This document shows, one piece after another, positions 46,682 to 57,395 of a stretch of DNA of 64,000 nucleotides; the first letter of the stretch is position 1, and the number at the start of each line of letters is the position of its first letter. Below the pieces are notes generated by a model. The model did not search any database. It was not told the DNA's origin and saw nothing but the letters and a program-made list of their open reading frames with translations. The stretch lies in NCBI RefSeq assembly GCF_001423765.1, contig NZ_LMPG01000014.1, positions 1-64,000 on the forward strand. The letters are read 5' to 3'. A program made the translations under genes and the position numbers. The stretch is from Sphingomonas sp. Leaf343. GTDB taxonomy: Bacteria > Pseudomonadota > Alphaproteobacteria > Sphingomonadales > Sphingomonadaceae.

Positions 46682-47962
46682 ATGGATAAACCGCTCCACC
46701 CGCTCCGGATCGCCAACTTCCGCGCATACTGGTTGTCCAGGTTCACCGGCACGGTCGCCCTCAGCGCCCTTGCGATCGTGATCGGCTGGCAGGTCTACAC
46801 CTTGGCCCGCGAAACGATGTCGATCCGGGAAGCGGCGTTCCTGCTCGGCATGATCGGCGTCGCGCAGTTCGTGCCGTTGTTCCTGCTGACGCCGCTGGTC
46901 GGGCTGGTCGCGGACAGCGTCGACCGGCGCTGGATCGTGCGGTTCACGACCGGGCTGCTGGTGCTGACCGCGGGAACGCTGGGCGTGTTCACCTGGGCGG
47001 GGATGCTGGGGCTGCCGGCGCTGTTCGGGGCAGCGATCTTCATCGGTATCGCGCGGGCGTTTTCAGGTCCCGCCTATTCGGCGCTCGCCCCGAATCTCGT
47101 GCCGCGCGAATCGCTCCCGACGGCGATCGCGGTGAGTTCGATCGCGTGGCAGGTGGGTACGATCGGGGGTCCGTCGGTCGGCGGCCTTCTCTACGCTATC
47201 CATCCCGATGTCGCGTACGGTACGATCTCGATCCTTTTCCTCATTGCATTGGGCGCGATCTTCCTGATCGGCCCGGTTCCGCAGCCGCCCGCGCAGACCG
47301 ATCGCCGCCCGCTAATCAGGATCCTCGAGGGGTTCGCCTATGTCCGCCGCAACCGGCTGGTGCTAGCGGCGATCACGCTGGACCTGTTCGCCGTGCTGCT
47401 GGCCGGTGCGACCGCGCTGTTGCCGATCTACGCGCGCGATATCCTGCACGTCGGATCGCGGGGACTGGGGTTCCTGGCGGCAGGCATGGGGATCGGTGCC
47501 GCGTCTACCGCCATCTTCTTCTCGTTCCGACCGATGACGTCGAACGTCGGAGTGAAGATGCTGATCGCGGTCGTCATATTCGGCCTTGCGATCCTGACCT
47601 TCGGACTGTCGACCAATTTCTGGCTCAGCCTGATTGCGCTGGTCGTTGCCGGGTGCGCCGACATGGTATCGGTCTATGTACGCTCGTCACTGATACAGCT
47701 GCATACGCCGGACCATATGCGCGGTCGGGTCAGCGCGGTGTCGCAGCTCACGATTTCGGCCAGCAACGAACTGGGCGAGGCGGAGAGCGGCCTGCTCGCA
47801 TCGTTGCTCGGCCCGGTCGGCGCGGTCGTGGCCGGCGGCGTCGGCGCGATCGCCGTGACGCTGCTATGGGCACGGCTGTTCCCGGAACTGAAGCGCGCGC
47901 GGACGTTTGACCCGCCAGATAACCTCGCAATAGAACCGCAACACGGAGTAGCCCAGCCATGA
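46682..47962 (+). CDS. MFS transporter (EntS-like exporter family)
   Basis: 426 aa with about twelve hydrophobic segments. ATG at 46682. The MFS loop motif appears as [12 protein letters not shown], and [15 protein letters not shown] and [20 protein letters not shown] are typical of the EntS/MFS_3 branch. Substrate unknown. The stop overlaps cysK (ATGA). Confidence 0.88.
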   Translation: MDKPLHPLRIANFRAYWLSRFTGTVALSALAIVIGWQVYTLARETMSIREAAFLLGMIGVAQFVPLFLLTPLVGLVADSVDRRWIVRFTTGLLVLTAGTLGVFTWAGMLGLPALFGAAIFIGIARAFSGPAYSALAPNLVPRESLPTAIAVSSIAWQVGTIGGPSVGGLLYAIHPDVAYGTISILFLIALGAIFLIGPVPQPPAQTDRRPLIRILEGFAYVRRNRLVLAAITLDLFAVLLAGATALLPIYARDILHVGSRGLGFLAAGMGIGAASTAIFFSFRPMTSNVGVKMLIAVVIFGLAILTFGLSTNFWLSLIALVVAGCADMVSVYVRSSLIQLHTPDHMRGRVSAVSQLTISASNELGEAESGLLASLLGPVGAVVAGGVGAIAVTLLWARLFPELKRARTFDPPDNLAIEPQHGVAQP

Positions 47963-48879
47963 AGGCCAACACGATCCTCGACACGATCGGTCGCACGCCG
48001 CACATCCGCGTCCAGCGCCTGTTCCCGAATTCCGAAGTGTGGATCAAGTCGGAACGGTCGAACCCCGGCGGCTCGATCAAGGACCGCATCGCGCTGGCGA
48101 TGGTCGAGGCGGCGGAGGCCTCCGGCGACCTGAAGCCCGGCGGAACGATCGTCGAGCCGACCAGCGGCAATACCGGCATCGGGCTGGCGCTGGTCGCAGC
48201 GGTGAAGGGCTACAAGCTGATCCTCGTCATGCCCGAGTCGATGTCGCTGGAGCGTCGCCGCCTGATGCTCGCTTACGGTGCCAGTTTCGATCTGACGCCG
48301 CGTGAAAAGGGCATGAAGGGTGCCATCGAGCGGGCGATCGAGATCGTCGGCGAAACCCCCGGCGCATGGATGCCACAGCAGTTCGAGAACCCCGCGAACA
48401 TCGAGGTCCATACCCGCACCACCGCGCAGGAGATTCTGGCGGACTTCGCGGATACGCCGATCGACGTCATCATCACGGGCGTCGGCACAGGCGGCCATAT
48501 TACCGGCGTGGCGGAGACACTGAAGAAGGTCTGGCCGAACCTGAAAGTCTACGCCGTCGAACCGGCCGCAAGCCCGGTGATCGCCGGCGGCCAGCCGGGG
48601 CCGCACCCGATCCAGGGCATCGGTGCCGGCTTCATTCCGGCCAATCTGCATACACAGACCTTGGACGGTGTGATCGAAGTCGACGCGAACGTCGCCAAGG
48701 ACATGGCCCGTCGGGCAGCGCGCGAAGAGGGCATGCTTGTGGGCATCTCGTCGGGAGCGACGCTGGCAGCCATCCTGCAAAAGCTCCCCGATCTGCCGGA
48801 CGACGTCCGCGTGCTCGGTTTCAATTACGACACCGGCGAGCGATATCTGTCGGTTCCGGACTTCCTGCCGGAACAGTGA
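47959..48879 (+). CDS. cysK: Cysteine synthase A (O-acetylserine sulfhydrylase)
   Basis: 306 aa. The PLP lysine is in NPGGSIKDR (Lys41), with [10 protein letters not shown] for the substrate/phosphate loop and [12 protein letters not shown] for PLP phosphate. Makes cysteine from O-acetylserine and sulfide. Overlaps genes on both sides, suggesting a co-transcribed trio. Confidence 0.93.
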   Translation: MKANTILDTIGRTPHIRVQRLFPNSEVWIKSERSNPGGSIKDRIALAMVEAAEASGDLKPGGTIVEPTSGNTGIGLALVAAVKGYKLILVMPESMSLERRRLMLAYGASFDLTPREKGMKGAIERAIEIVGETPGAWMPQQFENPANIEVHTRTTAQEILADFADTPIDVIITGVGTGGHITGVAETLKKVWPNLKVYAVEPAASPVIAGGQPGPHPIQGIGAGFIPANLHTQTLDGVIEVDANVAKDMARRAAREEGMLVGISSGATLAAILQKLPDLPDDVRVLGFNYDTGERYLSVPDFLPEQ

Positions 48880-50297
48880 CATCGCACCCCGTGCCCGGTG
48901 CCTGGCTCCGGGTCGTCCTGCTGGTCGTCGCCGCGCTGGCGCTGGCGATCCCGACCCTGGTCGTGTTGAACGCGGCGACAATCCGGCACGTTCGTGTGCC
49001 GAAACTGCGCATCGCGACCAAGGTCGTCCCGCCGACGGTGCTGCCGCCGGTCGAGCCGGTCGAGTTCGTCGATCTGGCACCCGACGATGCCCGTGCGTTC
49101 AACGCGTCGGTCCCGTTTTCGCGCGCCCCGATACCAGCCGCGCGTCCGTTTCGTTTGGCAGAGGATGAGGAAAACCGGGCTCGCGCGACCGACTGCCTCG
49201 CGACCGCCGTCCTGTACGAGGCGGGGGCCGATCCGGAGGGTCAGCGCGCCGTCGCGCAGGTCGTCGTCAATCGCATCCGGCACCCCGCCTTCCCCAAGAC
49301 GGTCTGCGGCGTGGTGTTCGAGGGTCAAGAGCGGCGCACCGGCTGCCAGTTCAGCTTCAGTTGCGACGGCGCGTTGACCCGTTGGACGCCCCCCGAGGCG
49401 CTCTGGGCCGCTGCGCGGAAGATCGCGGCCGCGGCGCTTTCCGGGACAGTGTACCGCAAGGTCGGATATGCCACCCATTACCACACCGATTGGGTGGTTC
49501 CTTACTGGCAGTCGAGCCTCGACAAGATCGCGGCCGTGCACAGCCACCTGTTCTTCCGCTGGTCGGGTTGGTGGGGCACCCCCCCGGCGTTCAATCGCCG
49601 CGTTGTCGGCGCGGAACCCGTGATCGCGGCGATCGCCCCCTTCTCCGGCGCCCACAAGACTGGAGCCGCGCTGGAGGAAGCGACGGGCGCGCTGGCCGAA
49701 AGCGCCATGCTGCTAATGAAGGAAGTCCCACAACCGCTTGCGAGCGATCCGACGGTATTCCTCGTCAGCCTTCCGAAAGGTCTGGCACCGGACGCGTGGC
49801 CGCAGTTGGCGGCGCTCGCCTGCGGCGATCGGCCGATCTGCAAATTCTCCGCCTGGAGCGACAGCGCGCCGACGACGGCGCCGCTGGAGCCGGCCCAGGT
49901 CGCGACGATGACCTTCAGCTATCTGCGCGATCGAGGTTTCGGGTTCGAGCGGACGCTGTGGAATTGCCGAACCATCAAACGGCTCGATCCGCGCGGTTGC
50001 ATGCGACAACAGGTGCTGGCCGCGCCGGTGGCGGGTCCGCTGCCCACGGCGACGCCGCCCCCCCAGCCGCCCTCCCAGCCGTCCGCGGCGCGCGTGGGAC
50101 CGGAGTTAACGGGTGTGCGGCGGACAGGTGTCGGGTCGGATTCAACAAAGCCGACGCGGCCGGCAGTTGCAAGGGAGGCGACCGCACCCGACTCGCCGCA
50201 GACGATGCCACGTGCCACTTCGGCAAAGACCCCGGTCCAGCCCCTCCCGTCAGCCCGGAGAAAGCCGGCATCTCCCGAGACAGCGCCGGGCGGCTAG
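48876..50297 (+). CDS. SleB-type cell wall hydrolase, membrane-anchored
   Basis: 473 aa. The GTG at 48876 overlaps the cysK stop (GTGA); a longer frame upstream lies inside cysK and is rejected. An N-terminal membrane segment ([18 protein letters not shown]) is followed by the SleB domain: [23 protein letters not shown] (outlined) and [19 protein letters not shown]. Acts as a peptidoglycan lytic enzyme. The last 100 residues are a Pro/Ala/Thr-rich tail. Confidence 0.87.
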   Translation: MTSHPVPGAWLRVVLLVVAALALAIPTLVVLNAATIRHVRVPKLRIATKVVPPTVLPPVEPVEFVDLAPDDARAFNASVPFSRAPIPAARPFRLAEDEENRARATDCLATAVLYEAGADPEGQRAVAQVVVNRIRHPAFPKTVCGVVFEGQERRTGCQFSFSCDGALTRWTPPEALWAAARKIAAAALSGTVYRKVGYATHYHTDWVVPYWQSSLDKIAAVHSHLFFRWSGWWGTPPAFNRRVVGAEPVIAAIAPFSGAHKTGAALEEATGALAESAMLLMKEVPQPLASDPTVFLVSLPKGLAPDAWPQLAALACGDRPICKFSAWSDSAPTTAPLEPAQVATMTFSYLRDRGFGFERTLWNCRTIKRLDPRGCMRQQVLAAPVAGPLPTATPPPQPPSQPSAARVGPELTGVRRTGVGSDSTKPTRPAVAREATAPDSPQTMPRATSAKTPVQPLPSARRKPASPETAPGG

Positions 50298-50426
50298 ATC
50301 AGTCAAGTCCCGGTTTTCGCCGAAACAGCGCCCAATGGACACTGTCGTCAGGTCGGGACGAAACTGACGTGACGATGTGGGGACGCGTCGGCGGCCACTA
50401 CGCGGTCGCCAGAGTTGCCGCCACCC

Positions 50427-52229
50427 TCACGCCGCGAGGAACATCTCCTCCGGCAGCGCCATGATCGAGCCCGCGCCGCCCTCGATCTTTCGGCGTAGCG
50501 CGCCCGCGTCCGGCAGGATCCGCTCCGCGAAGAAGCGCGCGGTGACCAGTTTGGCGTCGAGGAACGCCACGTCGCCTTCACCCGTCGTCTTCAACGCGGT
50601 CGCCGCGACGACCATGCGCAGCCACATCAGGCCGGTCGCGACCAGCCCCATCAGGTGCATGTACGCGGTCGCGCCGGCACCGACATTGTTCGGGTCCTTC
50701 ATCCCGTTCGCCATGAACCACATCGTCGCCGCCTGAAGCTCGTTCAGCGCGCGCTCCAGCCGGGTTGCGTAGTCGGCGGTCGCCGCGTCGCCCTTGGCCG
50801 CCACGATCTCCCCGGTCACGATGCGGAACAGCGCCTGCACCGCACGACCACCGTTCTGAGCCAGCTTGCGGCCGACGAGGTCCATCGCCTGCACGCCGTT
50901 GGTGCCTTCGTATATCTGGGCGATACGGGCATCGCGGACATATTGCTCCATGCCCCATTCGCGAATGTAGCCGTGCCCGCCATACACCTGCTGCGCCGTC
51001 GTCGCGATCTCGTACCCCTTATCCGTGCCGACGCCCTTGATGACCGGCGTCAGCAACCCGATCAGATCGGCCGCGATCTGGCGCTCGTCCTCGGTGCCCG
51101 CCTTGTGCTCAAGATCGACCTGCAACGCGCCCCACAGGCACAGGGCCCGCAGCCCCTCCGTCCACGCCTTCGCCTCCATCAGCATCCGACGCACGTCGGG
51201 ATGCACGAACAGCGTGTCGGCCTTTTCGTTCGGCTCGACGGGACCGGTCAGGGCGCGGCCCTGGCGCCGGTCACGGGCATAGTGCACCGCATTCTGATAC
51301 GCCGTCTCCGCCACCGCCAGACCCTGAAGCCCGACGCCGAGGCGTGCCGCGTTCATCATGATGAACATCGCGGCCAGCCCCTTCATCTCCTCGCCGACCA
51401 GCCAGCCGGTCGCGCCGTCATAGTTCATGACGCAGGTCGAATTGCCGTGGATGCCCATCTTGTGTTCGATCGAGCCGCACGTCACCGCGTTACGCGCGCC
51501 GAGCGAGCCATCGTCCTCCACCATCACCTTCGGCACGACGAACAGCGAGATGCCCTTGCTGCTGTCCGGTGCGCCCGGCGTCTTGGCGAGGACGAGGTGG
51601 ATGATGTTGTCGGTCAGGTCGTGCTCGCCCGCCGAGATGAATATCTTGGTGCCTGTAATGCTGTAGCTGCCATCCGCCTGCGGCTCCGCGCGGGTGCGGA
51701 TCAGGCCCAGATCGGTGCCGCACTGCGGCTCGGTCAGGTTCATCGTACCGCCCCACTCGCCGGACACCATGCGCGGCAGGTACTTCGCCTGCTGCTCGGG
51801 GCTTCCCTTCACGACGAGCGCGGCGATCGCACCATGGGCGAGGCCCGGATACATGGCGAACGCCATGTTGGCGGAGATCATGTATTCCTGAAAGGCGGTC
51901 GAGACGACGTGCGGCATGCCCTGCCCACCGAACGCCTCCGGCGCGCTGAGCGTGCCCCAACCCGACTCGACGAACTGGCGATACGCATCCTTGAAGCCCG
52001 GTGGCGCAGTGACGCTGCCGTCGTCGGCGCGGGTGCAGCCGTGCAGGTCGCCGATCTGATTGAGCGGGAACAGGACTTCGGCAACGAAGCGGCCGCCCTC
52101 TTCCAGCACGGCGTCGACCGTGTCGGGCGTAGCGTTGGCGAATCCCTCGACATCTGCATGGCGGTCGAGGCCGACGACATGCTCAAGCACGAAGCGCGTG
52201 TCGCGGACGGGGGGCGTGTACTGCGGCAT
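50427..52229 (-). CDS. Acyl-CoA dehydrogenase (DmdC/FadE-like)
   Basis: 600 aa; ATG at 52229 (MPQYTPPVRD) is typical of the family. The flavin-binding LTEPQCGTDLG and GTKIFISAGEHDL stretches and YGGHGYIREWGMEQYVRDARI (outlined) with the catalytic Glu region are visible. FAD-dependent oxidation of acyl-CoA. Its promoter side is joined to a LiuR-like MerR regulator ending six bases upstream. Confidence 0.9.
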   Translation of the reverse strand: MPQYTPPVRDTRFVLEHVVGLDRHADVEGFANATPDTVDAVLEEGGRFVAEVLFPLNQIGDLHGCTRADDGSVTAPPGFKDAYRQFVESGWGTLSAPEAFGGQGMPHVVSTAFQEYMISANMAFAMYPGLAHGAIAALVVKGSPEQQAKYLPRMVSGEWGGTMNLTEPQCGTDLGLIRTRAEPQADGSYSITGTKIFISAGEHDLTDNIIHLVLAKTPGAPDSSKGISLFVVPKVMVEDDGSLGARNAVTCGSIEHKMGIHGNSTCVMNYDGATGWLVGEEMKGLAAMFIMMNAARLGVGLQGLAVAETAYQNAVHYARDRRQGRALTGPVEPNEKADTLFVHPDVRRMLMEAKAWTEGLRALCLWGALQVDLEHKAGTEDERQIAADLIGLLTPVIKGVGTDKGYEIATTAQQVYGGHGYIREWGMEQYVRDARIAQIYEGTNGVQAMDLVGRKLAQNGGRAVQALFRIVTGEIVAAKGDAATADYATRLERALNELQAATMWFMANGMKDPNNVGAGATAYMHLMGLVATGLMWLRMVVAATALKTTGEGDVAFLDAKLVTARFFAERILPDAGALRRKIEGGAGSIMALPEEMFLAA

Positions 52230-52234
52230 CTCTC

Positions 52235-52660
52235 TCAATCCTTGTTATGGTTGTCGCTCACCGGTTCGACGATGGCGATGAATCCGGTCAATTCGGTGAT
52301 CGCCGCATCGATGTCGCGACGTTGCGCCTCCAGCGTCGCGATCCGCGCACGACAGCGTTCGATCGTCACCTGACGCTGGACGCGGCGGCCGTCGTCGAGA
52401 TCGTAGAGGTCGATCATTTCCCTGATTTCACCCAGCGAAAAGCCGACGCGCTTGCCGCGCAATATCCACGCCAGCCGCGCACGGTCACGCTGCGAATAGA
52501 TACGCTGCGTTCCGCGACGTTCGGGTGCGATCAGGCCTTCGTCCTCGTAGAACCGCAGGGCGCGCGCGGTAATGTCGAACTCCGCCGACAGGTCCGAGAT
52601 CGAAAACGTCTGCCGATCGGGGTGGGCCGCGATCGGCGCATAGGAAGCAGCCTGCACCAT
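52235..52660 (-). CDS. MerR-family regulator, LiuR-like
   Basis: 141 aa. Winged helix: FSISDLSAEFDITARALRFYEDEGLI (outlined), with GKRVGFSLGEIREMIDLYD in the dimer helix, as in LiuR regulators of branched-chain amino-acid and fatty-acid oxidation genes. It precedes an acyl-CoA dehydrogenase on the same strand, and an operator-like palindrome lies about 20 bp upstream. Confidence 0.85.
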   Translation of the reverse strand: MVQAASYAPIAAHPDRQTFSISDLSAEFDITARALRFYEDEGLIAPERRGTQRIYSQRDRARLAWILRGKRVGFSLGEIREMIDLYDLDDGRRVQRQVTIERCRARIATLEAQRRDIDAAITELTGFIAIVEPVSDNHNKD

Positions 52661-52678
52661 GCAGGCAACCTATGTTCC

Positions 52679-52696
52679 CTTTACGTCAACGTCAAG
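52679..52696. promoter_or_regulatory. Probable LiuR-type operator
   Basis: CTTTACGTCAACGTCAAG is a near-palindrome around ACGT-CAACGT, like the TTTACGT-N-ACGTAAA sites of LiuR regulators, just upstream of the merR-type gene. It suggests autoregulation and control of the acyl-CoA dehydrogenase. Confidence 0.6.
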
Positions 52697-53189
52697 AACC
52701 GGGACAGAGCTGTTCGCCGTCGCGCCCGCGCAAGGTCCGCGCTTCAGAGGTGGAAGCGCTCAGCCGCTCGACCCTGATCGCCGCGAGCGTCGCCCTGCCC
52801 GTACACAAAGCGGCGCAGGCGTCTGGGATCTCGGCGGGAAACTCGATGCGATCCCCTTCGAACCGCGCATCGAACCGGCACCCGTCACGAAGTTCGAGTT
52901 CGAGACGTTCTCCGTCGCGGCGAACACGGCCGGTCGCGCTACACGCCGGTCCTTCGCCATAATCGCTGACGATGCCGACCCGTTGATCGCCATTCTCCTC
53001 GCCGACGACGCAGAGCCGATCCGAGTCACGCGCCCATGACCCGCCCAGCGTAACGGTGGCGGGATCGACGATCAGCCCTTGCTGCAGGGCAGTTGCCTCG
53101 AGCCTCGCCCCGGCCGTATCGGATGTCCGAACGGGCGTTTCGCCGCTGCACCCTGCCATCAATAGCGACAGCGCGATGCTCGCTCTCAC
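52692..53189 (-). CDS. Small lipoprotein of unknown function
   Basis: 165 aa. The GTG at 53189 overlaps the hisI stop (GTGA). Lipobox LLMAGC. Mature part is beta-rich with four cysteines (CVVG, CSATG, CRFDA, CAALC) and acidic residues. No family recognised. Ends inside the LiuR operator region of the next gene. Confidence 0.6.
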   Translation of the reverse strand: MRASIALSLLMAGCSGETPVRTSDTAGARLEATALQQGLIVDPATVTLGGSWARDSDRLCVVGEENGDQRVGIVSDYGEGPACSATGRVRRDGERLELELRDGCRFDARFEGDRIEFPAEIPDACAALCTGRATLAAIRVERLSASTSEARTLRGRDGEQLCPGS

Positions 53190-53542
53190 GCGACGGGAAC
53201 CAGCGTGTCGCCTTCCACCCGGCGATAAAAGCAGCTCGTCGCGCCGGTGTGACAGGCCGGGCCGGCCGGGTCGCAGATCAACCACAGCGCATCCTGATCG
53301 CAATCAATGCGTATCTCGACCACCGTCAACACGTTGCCGGACGTCTCGCCCTTCTTCCACAAACGCTGCCGACTGCGCGACCAGAAGGTCGCCTGTCCAC
53401 TCGCCTGCGTCGCAGCCAGCGCCTCGGCATTCATGTGCGCCACCATCAGGAGCGCGCCGGTGCGGTCGCTGACCACGGCGGTGACGAGCCCGTTCTCGTC
53501 GAAACGGGGATCGAGGCGGAGGCTGGTATCACGATCGGTCAT
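53186..53542 (-). CDS. hisI: Phosphoribosyl-AMP cyclohydrolase
   Basis: 118 aa, stand-alone HisI. The zinc-binding [10 protein letters not shown] and [11 protein letters not shown] segments are present. Opens the purine ring of phosphoribosyl-AMP in histidine synthesis. The rest of the his operon is not nearby. Confidence 0.93.
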   Translation of the reverse strand: MTDRDTSLRLDPRFDENGLVTAVVSDRTGALLMVAHMNAEALAATQASGQATFWSRSRQRLWKKGETSGNVLTVVEIRIDCDQDALWLICDPAGPACHTGATSCFYRRVEGDTLVPVA

Positions 53543-53594
53543 AAGGGACGGTGTAGCGTAGATCGGCGTTTCCGGACCAGCCGGGGCGTCGCCG

Positions 53595-53846
53595 TCATGT
53601 ATGATCGCGGATCGCCTTCACCAGCCCGGCCTTGTCGAGCTTCGAGCGGCCCTTGATCCCGATCTCCCTCGCTTCACGCACCAGATCCGACTTGGTGCGG
53701 TCCTCGAGATGCGTACCGCGATGGTCGAGCGTCCCGGCGGCCCTGGCGTTGGCGATCCGGGCGGCCTTCTCTTTGGAATTACCCTGATCCAGCAGGTCCT
53801 CGTAAAGCTTGTCGTCCTTGATCTGCGGTCCGTGGTCGCGCGCCAT
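53595..53846 (-). CDS. Small Rho-N/DUF7218-like protein
   Basis: 83 aa; ATG at 53846 after GGAGAGG. A helical N-terminal part ([23 protein letters not shown], outlined) and a SAP/Rho-N-like end ([19 protein letters not shown]). Found widely in sphingomonads. Probably binds nucleic acid. Function unknown. Confidence 0.72.
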   Translation of the reverse strand: MARDHGPQIKDDKLYEDLLDQGNSKEKAARIANARAAGTLDHRGTHLEDRTKSDLVREAREIGIKGRSKLDKAGLVKAIRDHT

Positions 53847-53966
53847 GACACCTCTCCTTCGGGCGGCCATAACGATCCTTTCGACGAGATGCTCCACGGG
53901 CGGGGCGACAAACCATGTTACCCGCCCTATATGCCCGGCCACACAGCCGGCGGACCTGCGGACATC

Positions 53967-55421
53967 ATGCTGACGACCCATCCTTTCGACGACGACAAGC
54001 TGCGCGAGGAGTGCGGCATCTTCGGTGTTTCCGGCAGCGACAGCGCCGCGGCACTGGTGGCGCTGGGACTGCACGCTTTGCAGCACCGCGGCCAGGAAGC
54101 GGCGGGGATCACCAGCTTCGACGGCCATCATTTCCATACGCACCGCGCGATGGGCCATGTCGCCGGCAATTTCGACAGCGATTCCGTGATCCGCAGCCTG
54201 CCGGGTGGCGTCGCAACGGGGCACGTCCGCTATTCGACCACGGGCGAGACGGCGCTCCGTAATGTGCAGCCTTTGTATGCCGAATTGCAGTCGGGCGGCT
54301 TCGCAGTGGCGCACAACGGCAACATCTCCAACGCGATGAAGCTGCGCCGCGACCTCGTCCGGCGTGGGTCCATCTTCCAGTCGACCAGCGATACCGAGAC
54401 GATCATCCATCTCGTCGCGACCTCCAATTACCGGACGCTGCTCGACCGCTTCATCGACGCGTTGAAGCAGGTCGAGGGTGCCTATTCATTGCTGGTGATG
54501 ACGCCGGAAGGGATGATCGCCTGCCGTGATCCGCTTGGGATCCGGCCGCTGGTGATGGGTCGGCTGGGCGATGCGATCATCTTCGCAAGCGAGACGGTCG
54601 CGCTCGATGTCTGCGGCGCGACCTTCGAACGTGCCGTGGAGCCGGGCGAACTGGTGATCGTGCAGGGCACCGAGGTGCGTTCGATCCACCCGTTCAAGCA
54701 ACAGGCCCCGCGTCCCTGCATCTTCGAGTGGGTCTATTTCTCACGACCCGATTCCATCGTCGACGATCACTCCGTCTATTCGGTACGTAAAGAAATCGGT
54801 GCTCAGCTGGCGGCGGAATCGCCGGTCGAAGCGGACCTCGTCATACCGGTGCCCGACTCGGGCGTACCCGCGGCGATCGGCTATGCGCAGGCGTCGGGCA
54901 TTCCGTTCGAACTGGGCATCATCCGCTCGCATTATGTGGGTCGGACGTTCATCTCGCCGGGCGACAGTGTCCGTCACCTCGGAGTCAAACTGAAGCACAA
55001 TGCCAATCGTGCGCTGATCGAGGGCAAGCGCGTGATATTGGTCGACGATTCGATTGTCCGCGGGACGACTTCGCTGAAGATCGTGCAGATGATGCGCGAT
55101 GCGGGCGCGGCGGAAGTTCACCTGCGGATCGCATCGCCGCCGACCAAGCACAGCTGCTTCTACGGCGTCGACACGCCGGAACGCACGAAGCTGCTGGCGC
55201 ACAAGCTCGATATCGGCGGAATGACCGACTTCATACACGCGGACAGCCTGGCGTTCGTGTCGATCGACGGCCTGTACAAGGCGCTGGGCGAGGCGCAGCG
55301 CGATGCGCGGCCGCGCTATTGCGATGCCTGTTTCACGGGCGATTACCCCACGACGCTGACCGATCAGGACGAAAGCGCCGAGGTCGACCAGTTCGCGCTG
55401 CTGGCCGAACGCGTCAACTGA
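53967..55421 (+). CDS. purF: Amidophosphoribosyltransferase
   Basis: 484 aa from ATG at 53967. A propeptide of about 15 residues precedes the N-terminal nucleophile CGIFGV. The glutaminase domain has HNGNISNAMKLR and STSDTETIIHL; the phosphoribosyl site is VILVDDSIVRGTTS. Iron-sulfur cysteines fit CFYGVD and YCDACFTGDY. First committed step of purine synthesis. Confidence 0.95.
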   Translation: MLTTHPFDDDKLREECGIFGVSGSDSAAALVALGLHALQHRGQEAAGITSFDGHHFHTHRAMGHVAGNFDSDSVIRSLPGGVATGHVRYSTTGETALRNVQPLYAELQSGGFAVAHNGNISNAMKLRRDLVRRGSIFQSTSDTETIIHLVATSNYRTLLDRFIDALKQVEGAYSLLVMTPEGMIACRDPLGIRPLVMGRLGDAIIFASETVALDVCGATFERAVEPGELVIVQGTEVRSIHPFKQQAPRPCIFEWVYFSRPDSIVDDHSVYSVRKEIGAQLAAESPVEADLVIPVPDSGVPAAIGYAQASGIPFELGIIRSHYVGRTFISPGDSVRHLGVKLKHNANRALIEGKRVILVDDSIVRGTTSLKIVQMMRDAGAAEVHLRIASPPTKHSCFYGVDTPERTKLLAHKLDIGGMTDFIHADSLAFVSIDGLYKALGEAQRDARPRYCDACFTGDYPTTLTDQDESAEVDQFALLAERVN

Positions 55422-55432
55422 CCGGACCGACG

Positions 55433-56143
55433 ATGGACAGGACACTCGAAAACCGGCTGGCGCTCGTCACCGGAGCCAGCCGCGGCATCGGCGCAGCCAC
55501 TGCCAGGGCTCTGGCCGCACGCGGCGCCCACGTGGTCATCACCGCTCGGACTGCCGCCGGCCTGGAAGAGGTGGAGCAGGCGATATTCGATGCCGGAGGA
55601 TCGGCGACGATCGCGCCGCTCGACCTGACGCAGACCGATTCGATCGCCAAGCTGGCCACCGCCGTCGGCGAGCGCTGGCAGGCGCTGGACGTGATGGTCC
55701 TGAACGCGGCGATGCTCGGCAGCCTCGCGTCGGTGCCGTCGATCGATCCCAAGGAATTCGCACAGGTGCTGACGCTCAACGTCAGCGCGCAGGCGGCGAT
55801 GATCGCGGCGTTCGACCCGATGCTGCGCCGCGCCGAGCACGGCCGGGTGATCGGCGTCACCTCCAGCGTGGCGCAAACGCCGCGAGCCTTCTGGGGTGCT
55901 TACGGTGCGTCGAAAGCGGCGTTCGAGACGCTGCTGGGCGCGTATGGCGACGAGGTGGCGGAGATGAGCCGCGTCCGTACTGCGATCATTGATCCGGGCG
56001 CGACCCGGACGAAGATGCGCGCACGGGCCTATCCGGGCGAGGACCCGGCATCGGTCAAGGCACCGGAGATCGTGGCGGAGGCGATCGTAGCGCTGGCGGT
56101 CGAGGGCTTCGCGGACGGCCACCGCGAGCGGGTCGGCGCCTGA
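55433..56143 (+). CDS. Short-chain dehydrogenase/reductase
   Basis: 236 aa; ATG at 55433 after purF with an 11-bp gap. TGASRGIGAATARAL, NAAMLG, catalytic YGASKAA and PGATRTKMRA are classical SDR features. Substrate unknown. Confidence 0.88.
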   Translation: MDRTLENRLALVTGASRGIGAATARALAARGAHVVITARTAAGLEEVEQAIFDAGGSATIAPLDLTQTDSIAKLATAVGERWQALDVMVLNAAMLGSLASVPSIDPKEFAQVLTLNVSAQAAMIAAFDPMLRRAEHGRVIGVTSSVAQTPRAFWGAYGASKAAFETLLGAYGDEVAEMSRVRTAIIDPGATRTKMRARAYPGEDPASVKAPEIVAEAIVALAVEGFADGHRERVGA

Positions 56144-56146
56144 GCC

Positions 56147-57355
56147 TCAGTTCCGGACCAGCGTGACCTGCGCGACGGTAATGCCGCCGCCGCGAAAACC
56201 GCCTTCGCAATACATCAGGTAATAGCGCCAGAGGCGGCGGAAGCGGGCGTCGAGGCGGGCGGGCAAGCGCCCTTCCCTCTCGGCAGCGTCGAAGCGTTCG
56301 CGCCACAGGCGCAGCGTTTCCGCATAATCGAGGCCGAAATGACGCGCGTCCTGCCACGACAGGCCGCGCGCCTCCGCCAGCGCGCGGAAGCGGCTTTCGG
56401 AGAGCAGCATCCCGCCGGGGAAGACGTGGCGCTGGATGAAGTCGACGCTGGTGGCATAGGCGTCGAACACGTCGTCGGCGATGGCGATATACTGGATCGC
56501 GGCACGCCCGCCCGGCTTCAGGACGCGGGCGATGGTGTCGAGATAGGCTGGCCAATAGGCTTGCCCCACCGCCTCCACCATCTCGATACTGGCGACCGCA
56601 TCGAACCGGCCCGCGGTGTCGCGGTAATCGGTGAGCGATACGGTGACGCCCGGCAGGTCGCGGGCGTCGAGCATCGCCTTCTGCTCGGTCGACAGCGTCA
56701 GGGCGTGGACGTTACGCCCCTGCCCCGACGCAAGCGCGGCGAACGAGCCCCAGCCGCAGCCGATCTCCAGGATCGTTTCGCCTGGCTTCGTCGCGGTACG
56801 ATCCAGCACGGCCATGAGCTTACGCTCCTGCGCCTGTTCCAGCGTATCGCCTTCCTCGAACATCGCGCTGGAATAGGTCAGGCTGTCGTCCAGCCACTCG
56901 CGGTAGAAGTCGTTGCCCAGATCGTAATGCGCGGCGATGTTGCGGCGCGAGCCGGCGCGGTGATTGCGGCGGAGGTGATGCCACGACCGCGCCGCCAGCC
57001 GTGCCAATCCGCCGGATCGTGCGGCCCGGCCCAGCGCGACGCGATTCCGCATGAACAGATCGAACAGCGGCACGGGATCGGGGCTGGACCAGTCGCCGGC
57101 CTCCCACCCCTCGTACCAGCCGACAGACCCCGCGGTCGCGAGGCGAACGAGCGCGCGCCACCGGTGAACGGCGACGATCGCCACCGGACCGTCAGCACGA
57201 CCCCCGATCAGGAGCGCCGTGCCGTCCGGAAGCCGCGCCTCGATCGCGCCGCATTCCAGTCCGCGATCGATACGGTCGAGCAGCCGGTGAAACGGCCGCG
57301 CGATCAGGCGCGCCGTCCGGCTGTGGCGGTGAAGGTGGATGCCCCCTGCTTCCAT
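56147..57355 (-). CDS. Cyclopropane-fatty-acyl-phospholipid synthase family
   Basis: 402 aa; ATG at 57355 (MEAGGIHLHR). SAM-binding motif ILEIGCGWGSFA and the AHYDLGNDFYREWLDDSLTYSSAMF (outlined) motif are diagnostic. Likely methylates or cyclopropanates unsaturated lipid chains. Follows photolyase after 40 bp on the same strand. Confidence 0.88.
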   Translation of the reverse strand: MEAGGIHLHRHSRTARLIARPFHRLLDRIDRGLECGAIEARLPDGTALLIGGRADGPVAIVAVHRWRALVRLATAGSVGWYEGWEAGDWSSPDPVPLFDLFMRNRVALGRAARSGGLARLAARSWHHLRRNHRAGSRRNIAAHYDLGNDFYREWLDDSLTYSSAMFEEGDTLEQAQERKLMAVLDRTATKPGETILEIGCGWGSFAALASGQGRNVHALTLSTEQKAMLDARDLPGVTVSLTDYRDTAGRFDAVASIEMVEAVGQAYWPAYLDTIARVLKPGGRAAIQYIAIADDVFDAYATSVDFIQRHVFPGGMLLSESRFRALAEARGLSWQDARHFGLDYAETLRLWRERFDAAEREGRLPARLDARFRRLWRYYLMYCEGGFRGGGITVAQVTLVRN

Positions 57356-57395
57356 GCGGCGCGCCTTTGCACCGGCCGACGCCCGGAGGGAAGCC

